DNA from: Kitasatospora paranensis
GTDB lineage: Bacteria; Actinomycetota; Actinomycetes; Streptomycetales; Streptomycetaceae
Assembly: GCF_039544005.1 (NCBI RefSeq)
Contig: NZ_BAABKV010000001.1
Location: 3,038,001 to 3,102,000 of the forward strand
Direction of reading: 5' to 3'
Length of the DNA stretch: 64,000 nucleotides
This document shows, one piece after another, positions 54,918 through 64,000 of this stretch. The first letter of the stretch is position 1. Each line of letters begins with the position of its first letter. Both the position numbers and the translations under genes were made by a program. The notes beneath the pieces are model-generated. The model did no database searches. It saw nothing but the letters and a program-made list of their open reading frames with translations, and had not been told where the DNA came from.

Positions 54918-55856
54918 TCAGTACTCGATCCGCTCGCGCCGGGTGACCCGCAGCGAGACGACGGACAGGATGAGGGTGAAGAAGAAGATCACGACACCCA
55001 TCGCGCAGGCGTAGCCGGCCTCGCCGAAGGCGAGGAAGTTGCGCATCAGATACGTGGACATCAGTTCGCTGTGGTGGTCGGGGCCGCCGCCGTAGGTACG
55101 GCCGGGCGTCATGCTGGCCACCAGGGCGAAGGCGTCCATCGCGACGATCGCGAGGTAGACCCACGCGGTCTGCACGGTCTCCCAGAGCAGCGGCAGGGTG
55201 ATCCGGAAGAAGGTCTGGCCGCGCTTGGCGCCGTCCAGCAGCGCCGCCTCGTAGATGTCCTTCGGGATCGACTGCATGGCTGCCGAGAACAGCACCAGGT
55301 AGAAGCCGACGCCGCTCCAGACCAGCACTCCGAGGATGCACCAGAGCACGAGGTTCGGGTCGGAGAGCCAGGCCACCGGGTTCTGGGCGTCCACCAGGCC
55401 GAGCTTGATCAGCACGCCGTTGAACAGGCCGCTGGCGTCGGTGCGGTAGACCGCCTGCCAGAGCACGGCGAGGATCGCGATCGACAGCACCTGTGGGAAG
55501 AAGAAGACGACCTTGTAGAAGGCCGCGCCTCGGACGCCCTGGACGCCGCCGGTGCCGCTGCGGCCGCCGACGTTCAGCATGAAGGCGAAGAACAGCGCGA
55601 TCAGGATCGTCACGACCGGCAGCACCGCGAGCAGCAGGATGTTGTGCCCGAGTGCGCCGAGGAAGACCTCGTCACCGAAGAGTTTGGTGTAGTTGTCCAG
55701 GCCGACGAAGTTCATCTCCTGGCTCTGCCCCGACCAGTCGGTCAGGGAGTACCCGAAGGTCTGTGCGTAGGGCCAGAGGACCAGGCCCACGTACAGCACG
55801 ATCGGGAGAAAGAGAAACCCCACGATGAAGGGGTACTTGCCGTGACGCATGGTCAC
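54918..55856 (-). CDS. ngcF: ABC sugar permease, NgcF type
   Basis: A 312-residue MalF-type permease with six helices, beginning FIVGFLFLPIVLYVGLVLWPYAQTFGYSLTDW and carrying the EAA loop EAALLDGAKRGQTFFRITLPLLWE. It pairs with the downstream NgcG permease to form the membrane channel of the GlcNAc/chitobiose importer. The start is ATG 55856 (MTMRHG); ATG 55850 is possible. Confidence 0.9.
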   Translation of the reverse strand: MTMRHGKYPFIVGFLFLPIVLYVGLVLWPYAQTFGYSLTDWSGQSQEMNFVGLDNYTKLFGDEVFLGALGHNILLLAVLPVVTILIALFFAFMLNVGGRSGTGGVQGVRGAAFYKVVFFFPQVLSIAILAVLWQAVYRTDASGLFNGVLIKLGLVDAQNPVAWLSDPNLVLWCILGVLVWSGVGFYLVLFSAAMQSIPKDIYEAALLDGAKRGQTFFRITLPLLWETVQTAWVYLAIVAMDAFALVASMTPGRTYGGGPDHHSELMSTYLMRNFLAFGEAGYACAMGVVIFFFTLILSVVSLRVTRRERIEY

Positions 55857-55925
55857 TTCTCCTGTCCGTCAGGCGTGCGCGCCGGGGGCCGTTCGAGGCC
55901 CCCGGCGCGTTCGTCAGTCCGCCGG

Positions 55926-57335
55926 TCAGGCGGTCTTGTTCTTGGTGGCGGAGTCCTTGGCGCGCTTGATCCACTCGGCGGGAGTGATGCGCTTGGCCAT
56001 CAGCTCACCCGAGGCGTTCTGCAGGTCCTCGTCGAACTTGGACGCGGTGTTCGGGTACTGGAAGTTGAAGGTGTTGGCCGCGGCCGCCTTGAGGGCGACG
56101 ACGGTGGAGGCGGTGCCCGGCTTGAGCTTGACCTCGGGGCCGACGCCGTCCTTGAGGCAGGTGAGGCTGTTGGCGGCCTGGGCGAACTTGCCGGAGGCCT
56201 CCTTGGTCAGCATCATCCGGAGGAACTCCAGGCCGCCGGCCACGTTCTTGGCCTTGGACGGGACGATGAACGGCTCGCCGGCGCCGGCGCGGATCGCGTC
56301 GGCCGGCAGCTTGTCACCGGGCAGCGACGGCATCGGCATGAAGACCATGTCGAAGTCGGCCGGGGTGGTGGCGAGCTGCTCGTTCTCCAGCCAGGAACCG
56401 CAGGGGATGAACGCGGCCTTGTACTGGTTCCACGCGGTCTGCGACTCGATGTGGGTCATGCCGTTGGTGCCGGGGAGCAGGAAGTCCTTGTCGACGACCT
56501 GGTAGAAGGACTCGACGACGGTCTTCACGGCCGGGTCGTCCCACGCGGTGGCGTCCAGCGCGTCGATGCGCTTCATCAGGTCCAGGCCGCCCTGCTTGGC
56601 GATCATGTCCAGGATGGCGACGTTGATGTAGTACGGGTACTTGCCCTGGTGGGCGAGCGGCGCGATGCCGGCGGCCTTGATGGTGCCGCACAGGGTGATG
56701 AAGTCGGCCCAGGTCTTCGGCGCCGTCCAGCCCTTCTCCTTGAAGAGCTTGTTGGAGTACCAGAAGCCCCACACGGTGTAGACGTAGGACAGGTTGTAGA
56801 CCTTGCCCTTGACCGTGCCGGACTCGATGGTGCCGGGCATCAGGACGTCGCGGATCTTCTTCGTCGGGTCGTCGATGTACGGCGCGTCCAGCAGCGGGGC
56901 CAGGTCGGTCAGCTGGTTGGAGTCGGCGAGCACGTCGAGCTTGATCTGCTTGTTGCCCGAGTCGTCGATGACGTCCGGCGGCGAGCCGGCGTTGAAGCGC
57001 GGCTGGAGCTTGCCGGTGACGTCCTGGTCGGCCTGGTGGTTGATCTTGGCGCCGGGGTAGGACTTCGAGTAGATCGCCTCGAAGGCCTTGGCGTAGTCGC
57101 TGCCGTAGCCGCCGTTGAAGATGAAGACCTCGAGGCCGTCGGCGTCCTTGACGCCGAACGGGTTCTTGGCGTCGGTCAGGTTGTACCCGCCGGCCGTCTT
57201 GCTGCCCTTGTCGCTGCTGCCGCCGGTACCGCCGGCACACGCGGTGAGCAGGGATCCGCCGGTGGCCGCGAGCACGGCGACGCCGGCAGCCCGCTTGAAG
57301 ATGTCCCGGCGGTTGTACTCGGTTGCAGAGCCCAT
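55926..57335 (-). CDS. ngcE: N-acetylglucosamine/diacetylchitobiose-binding lipoprotein, NgcE type
   Basis: A 469-residue extracellular solute-binding protein, family 1. The signal combines a twin-arginine stretch (YNRRDIFKR, residues 7-15) with a lipobox ending in Cys33 (LLTACAGG). The mature part has LEVFIFNGGYGSDYAKAFEAIY and RFNAGSPPDVIDDSGN, characteristic of NgcE (TIGR03851-type). It captures GlcNAc or chitobiose released by chitinases. AGGAG precedes ATG 57335. First gene of ngcEFG; the next gene upstream on the same strand is a chitinase. Confidence 0.92.
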   Translation of the reverse strand: MGSATEYNRRDIFKRAAGVAVLAATGGSLLTACAGGTGGSSDKGSKTAGGYNLTDAKNPFGVKDADGLEVFIFNGGYGSDYAKAFEAIYSKSYPGAKINHQADQDVTGKLQPRFNAGSPPDVIDDSGNKQIKLDVLADSNQLTDLAPLLDAPYIDDPTKKIRDVLMPGTIESGTVKGKVYNLSYVYTVWGFWYSNKLFKEKGWTAPKTWADFITLCGTIKAAGIAPLAHQGKYPYYINVAILDMIAKQGGLDLMKRIDALDATAWDDPAVKTVVESFYQVVDKDFLLPGTNGMTHIESQTAWNQYKAAFIPCGSWLENEQLATTPADFDMVFMPMPSLPGDKLPADAIRAGAGEPFIVPSKAKNVAGGLEFLRMMLTKEASGKFAQAANSLTCLKDGVGPEVKLKPGTASTVVALKAAAANTFNFQYPNTASKFDEDLQNASGELMAKRITPAEWIKRAKDSATKNKTA

Positions 57336-57460
57336 GTGAGTGCTCCTACCCCTCGGTGTCCAAGAAGCTTCTGACGGGTATGACGGAGCGTCAAGTCCCG
57401 CTGTTTCAAGCGCGCCTAGCGGCATCGATGCCGGTCAGAGGCGGTGTATGCGATGCGCAA

Positions 57461-57472
57461 AGGTATAGTCCA
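57461..57472 (-). promoter_or_regulatory. possible degenerate DasR site upstream of ngcE
   Basis: AGGTATAGTCCA matches 9 of 12 bases of the dre core TGGTCTAGACCA and keeps the central TAG. It is 126 bases upstream of the ngcE start. Weaker than the site before the chitinase. Confidence 0.3.
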
Positions 57473-57632
57473 CTGTTCACCCGGCGGCAATAGTCCGGCT
57501 GCCGGATGGGCTGCGTGGGGGTCAAAGCGTTGCGGGCGGTGCAGCATGTGCAATGCGCAGGGAGCCTGCCCATTGCTGCGACCCGCCCGACACCGAGAAG
57601 GTAGCGCGTTCATGTGCGTTTGAACATAGAAA

Positions 57633-57684
57633 CGCGCAGCTTCGCGCATCACCTTTCATAAATCGTGATACGCGAAGCTGCGCG
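57633..57684 (-). terminator. 20-bp hairpin after the chitinase gene
   Basis: Arms of 20 bases, 57633-57652 and 57665-57684, complementary with one mismatch, around a 12-base AT-rich loop. It starts 24 bases past the chitinase stop. Confidence 0.7.
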
Positions 57685-57707
57685 GAGAGCGGCCGGCCGG
57701 CGGACCG

Positions 57708-59014
<1,307 letters not shown>

Positions 59015-59042
59015 GCCCGTGGCCTTCTCTGAGTCAGCATCA

Positions 59043-59058
59043 AATGGTCTGGACCAAG
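59043..59058 (-). promoter_or_regulatory. DasR-responsive element (dre) before the chitinase
   Basis: AATGGTCTGGACCAAG contains the perfect inverted repeat TGGTC-TG-GACCA (59045-59056), matching the dre consensus TGGTCTAGACCA in 11 of 12 bases. DasR is the GntR-type repressor of chitin and GlcNAc genes in streptomycetes, released by glucosamine-6-phosphate. Confidence 0.88.
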
Positions 59059-59147
59059 CTGAGACAGAGGTTTAGTCCACATCGGCCCGTTCGCACAAGG
59101 GGGCGGACCGGGCGGCCACCGGCCGCGCGGTGCGGGCCGACGGCGGA

Positions 59148-59778
59148 TCAGAGACGTGCAGTCAGCGTCGGCAGGCCCTCCCCCGTGAGCCCCACGAGGC
59201 CCGCAGGACGCCCGGTGACCACCAGGAGCAGGTCCGAGCATCGGCCCGGCCACCTCCGGCCCGCTGCCGGCCGTCCAGGCGGCGTCGGTGGCCCTCAGGG
59301 TCAGCCCGGCCACCCGGCGCTTGCCGCCAATCAGCAGATTGGACCGCCGGTAGAAGTCCGCGCACCGGGTCAGCGCCTCGGGCGGGTAGGCGCGGACGAG
59401 CCCGAGCGGCCGCCGGATGTCCTCCGCGTGCACCACCGTCTCACCGAGCCAGCTGTCGACCGGGCCGGGCGGGTGCGCGACCGAGTCCGCCCGGGCGGCG
59501 AACGCGGCGAGGGTGTCGGCGGGCGTGCCCGCGGTCAGCGCGGCGATGTCCCGGGAGGCCATCACCTCGAACCGGAACCCGGCCCCGGCCATCTTCAGGA
59601 AGAAGCCCGGCGGGGTCGTCCGCGCGGTGGCCGTCATGTGCGCCAGGGTGTCCCGGACCGTCCGGCCGGGACAGAGCGAGGCCGTCGCCCACTGCTCCGC
59701 CGTGAACCGCCCGGCGTCCGCGAGCAGCGCGCGCCGCTCGGCATGGACGAGCGGCCAGGGATCACGTGTCGTCGCCAT
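59148..59778 (-). CDS. TIGR03083/maleylpyruvate-isomerase-fold protein, apparent frameshift
   Basis: A DinB-like four-helix protein of the mycothiol-dependent maleylpyruvate isomerase group: WPLVHAERRALLADAGRFTAEQWATASLCPGRTVRDTLAHM at the N-terminus and GETVVHAEDIRRPLG in the middle, the latter carrying a likely metal-ligand His. After GSGPEVAGPML the frame breaks at about 59233-59237. The expected ending LLLVVTGRPAGLVGL and LPTLTARL is found in another frame and stops at 59148. The break equals one extra or two missing bases and is not in a homopolymer. Reaction unknown; the family uses mycothiol for isomerisation or S-transfer. Confidence 0.65.
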
Positions 59779-59799
59779 GCCTCCGTCGTAGCACGACGA

Positions 59800-59840
59800 C
59801 GGCCGGGCCGCGCCCCCGCACGGGGGACGCGGCCCGGCCG
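59800..59840 (-). terminator. hairpin after acnA
   Basis: Arms CGGCCGGGCCGCG-CCCCC / GGGGG-A-CGCGGCCCGGCCG, one bulge, loop GCAC, 20 bases past the aconitase stop. Confidence 0.75.
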
Positions 59841-59860
59841 CTCGGATCCGTGGTGCCGGA

Positions 59861-62506
<2,646 letters not shown>

Positions 62507-62535
62507 GACTGACTCCTTCTGGGTCCACCCGATGG

Positions 62536-62554
62536 TAAGGTAAGCCTTAGCTAA
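62536..62554 (-). promoter_or_regulatory. IdeR/DmdR1-type iron box before acnA
   Basis: TAAGGTAAGCCTTAGCTAA matches 15 of 19 bases of the actinobacterial iron box TTAGGTTAGCCTAACCTAA. It is 30-48 bases upstream of the acnA start codon. Confidence 0.7.
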
Positions 62555-62595
62555 GCCCACCTCACCGATGTGGAAGGCGTGCGGCTCTCGGCAGA

Positions 62596-62613
62596 TATCT
62601 TGACGTCAAGATA
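62596..62613 (-). promoter_or_regulatory. MarR-type (TamR-like) operator 1
   Basis: Perfect palindrome TATCTTGACGTCAAGATA, 90-107 bases upstream of acnA. The TATCTTGA/TCAAGATA arms are those expected for TamR, a MarR-family regulator reported to control aconitase in S. coelicolor. Confidence 0.65.
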
Positions 62614-62628
62614 AATCATAGTGCTGAG

Positions 62629-62648
62629 TTATCTCGATGTCGAGATAA
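62629..62648 (-). promoter_or_regulatory. MarR-type (TamR-like) operator 2
   Basis: TTATCTCGA-TG-TCGAGATAA, 9-bp perfect arms. Its centre lies 34 bases from that of operator 1, about three helical turns. Confidence 0.65.
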
Positions 62649-62798
62649 ACCATAGTGCATGCCTGCGTCCAAACTTCACCGGGCGATGCCCCGGCGCAAC
62701 CGCAGCGGCCCCGGGGCCGGCGGCTGCGGTGGAGGGTGCGGCGGCCGCGGTGGAGGGTGCGGCGGCCGGCGGTGCCGGGCGCCGGAGGGTGCGGGGTG

Positions 62799-62930
62799 TC
62801 AGCGCCGCCGTCGGGAGCGGGCGATCCACAGCACGGCCAGCACGCCCGCCACCAGCAGGACCGCGACCACGACGATCACGACAGGACCGGCGGAGTCGGC
62901 GGGCTCGGGAGCGATGTCGGCGACGAACAC
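62799..62930 (-). CDS. 43-residue single-pass membrane peptide
   Basis: GTG 62930 opens FVADIAPEPADSAG, one membrane helix (PVVIVVVAVLLVAGVLAVLWI) and a basic end ARSRRRR, an N-out/C-in topology. A GAGAGG site lies just upstream. It overlaps the 3' end of the upstream membrane protein gene by 55 bases in another frame, so it is probably translationally coupled. No known function. Confidence 0.55.
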   Translation of the reverse strand: MFVADIAPEPADSAGPVVIVVVAVLLVAGVLAVLWIARSRRRR

Positions 62931-63921
62931 GGAACGGCCTCTCGACGGGCGGCCCGGCCCTCGGGCCCGAGCCCCAGGACGAGCAGCAGCAGGACGGGGA
63001 ACTCCAGATACGCGTGATAGCTCGCCAGCGCCGCGTACAGCGACCGGCCCTGGGCGTAGTCAGAGACGAACAGCACCCCGAGCGCGCCCCCGCCGCGGCG
63101 CCGAGCGCCCAGGCCCGCCACCCGCCCAGCCAGGGGACCCGCCGCTCGAACGCCGCCGCGGCGTCCGGCGCGTACCGGGGCAGGAACCAGACCCACACGA
63201 CGTAGTGCATGGTCTGCAGGAAGGCGAACACCGCGACGAAGCGCAGGCCCGCTGCCGTGTGCAGCCAGGCCGGCGGACTGTAGGCAACGGCCAGCCGGGC
63301 GGTGAAGCCCGTACCCGGCGCCAGCCAGGCGTCCAGGGCGCCCGAGAGCAGCAGCAACGGCACCGCCAGCACCCAGCCGAACTGGACCGCCAGGAACGCG
63401 GCCCGGCCCCTCGGCAGGCCCCGCGACCACTCCCACAGGAAAACCAGCGGCACCAGGTTGTGCAGGTGGGCCAGGACCACGAAGTGGTACGCCGGGAACG
63501 CCAGCGAGGTACCGGCGGCCGTCGCCCACACCACCGCGGCGGCGGCCGGCGCCCACGGCCGGCGGCGCAGCGCCCGGGCGGATGCGACCGCCAGCAGCCC
63601 GTACGCGAGCAGGATCTCCGCGGCACGGGACGCCGGACCGGGTGGGAGCAGGCGGCAGACCACGATGCCGGTGATCAGCGCGAGCAGCAGCCGCAGGAAG
63701 GGCCCGGCCAGCACCTGCCGGAAACGGCCGGCGACGTAGCGGAGCTCCAGGACGTTGTGCAGGGCGCCGAACACGGCGAGCCCGGCGACGGCCAGGCCCG
63801 CCGGGGCCCGCAGGGCCACGACCAGCGCCAGCAGCGCGGCCGCGGCGAAACCGGCCAGCGGCACGGCTCCACCCGCACCGTCCGCCGTCGCGCGCACCGT
63901 GGGTACCGCCCCTGTCGCCAC
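62876..63921 (-). CDS. polytopic membrane protein, apparent frameshift
   Basis: GTG 63921 follows a GGGGGAGG site. The protein has about eight hydrophobic segments (for example VPLAGFAAAALLALVVALRAPAGLAVAGL, AVQFGWVLAVPLLLLSG) and a motif ALHNVLELRYVAGRFR. A second conserved-looking part is FLQTMHYVVWVWFLPRY. At the five-C run 63087-63091 the frame changes; adding one base continues with GALGVLFVSDYAQGRSLYAALASYHAYLEFPVLLLL and gives 348 residues. Histidine-rich helix positions (LHNVLE, LQTMHYVVW, SYHAYLE) might bind metal or haem. I do not recognise the family. Confidence 0.65.
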
Positions 63922-63952
63922 CGCCGGTCCTCCCCCGTGGCACGATCCCGCC

Positions 63953-64000
63953 GTGCCGTATCCCCTGGCCTTCGCCCTCACCCTGCTCGTCGAGGCACCT
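63953..64000 (+). CDS. start of a divergent membrane protein gene, cut by window end
   Basis: GTG 63953 gives PYPLAFALTLLVEAP before the window ends, the look of a first membrane helix. It is divergent from the membrane protein gene at 63921 with 31 bases between the starts. There is no clear ribosome-binding site, so it may be leaderless. Confidence 0.4.
   Translation, partial: MPYPLAFALTLLVEAP

Larger units (their letters stand above)
57336..57707 (-). promoter_or_regulatory. promoter region of ngcEFG
   Basis: The 372-base gap between the chitinase stop and ngcE. It carries the chitinase terminator at 57633-57684, a GTTCA-N8-TGAAC repeat at about 57608-57625 and a dre-like element at 57461-57472. 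The promoter must be in the lower part. Confidence 0.5.

Overview
This window comes from a high-GC actinomycete of the Streptomyces/Kitasatospora type. The evidence is codon bias with G or C in nearly every third position, frequent GTG starts, mycothiol-type enzymes, Tat/lipobox signals, and gene order. The stretch from about 1 to 40,000 follows the known streptomycete block proA - proB - obg - rpmA - rplU - rne - radical SAM pair - rodA/pbp2/mreDCB - ndk - folC - valS - clpX - clpP2 - clpP1 - tig, almost all on the minus strand.

Layout. 1-6,000: end of an M48 membrane protease, two related spore-wall membrane proteins (SCO2583/SCO2584 type), and the proline genes proA and proB with a small conserved gene between them. 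6,150-8,325: obg with ribosomal proteins bL27 and bL21. 8,557-12,104: a very large RNase E/G. 12,454-16,459: a radical SAM protein, its TIGR03936-type partner and a strange repetitive membrane protein. 16,747-18,057: an M14-like peptidase. 18,105-24,272: the rod-shape/sporulation wall cluster rodA-mrdA-mreD-mreC-mreB. 24,580-33,240: ndk, a DUF4233 protein, folC, a secreted penicillin acylase and valS. 33,416-35,297: two tandem Pro/Tyr-rich membrane proteins. 35,380-40,013: clpX, clpP2, clpP1 and tig. 40,270-40,590: divergent tRNA-Pro and tRNA-Gly. 40,688-47,310: variable small genes, a LysM/M23 endopeptidase behind a c-di-AMP riboswitch, and a SpoIIE-type phosphatase. 47,554-53,899: rpiB, bioY, an amino-acid permease, a CPWA-motif nitroreductase/DsbA protein and pepN. 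53,965-59,014: a chitin module made of an N-acetylglucosamine/chitobiose ABC importer (ngcEFG, no ATPase gene) and a GH18 chitinase whose promoter carries a DasR operator. 59,148-62,506: a mycothiol-dependent-type enzyme and aconitase. The window ends with membrane proteins.

Two things stand out. First, regulatory DNA is readable in several places. The aconitase promoter carries an IdeR/DmdR iron box plus two covarying MarR(TamR)-type palindromes. clpP1 has a ClgR-type box, the chitinase a near-perfect dre site, and the LysM/M23 gene a riboswitch and a Crp-type site. Second, nine otherwise well-conserved genes are each broken or mis-ended by apparent one-base losses, eleven in all. Every one lies in a run of exactly five C or G and is repaired by making the run six. 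This is most simply a systematic homopolymer undercall in the assembly, so these genes are annotated here as full-length with the shift marked. I found no CRISPR array, insertion sequence, prophage or clearly new defence or biosynthetic system.
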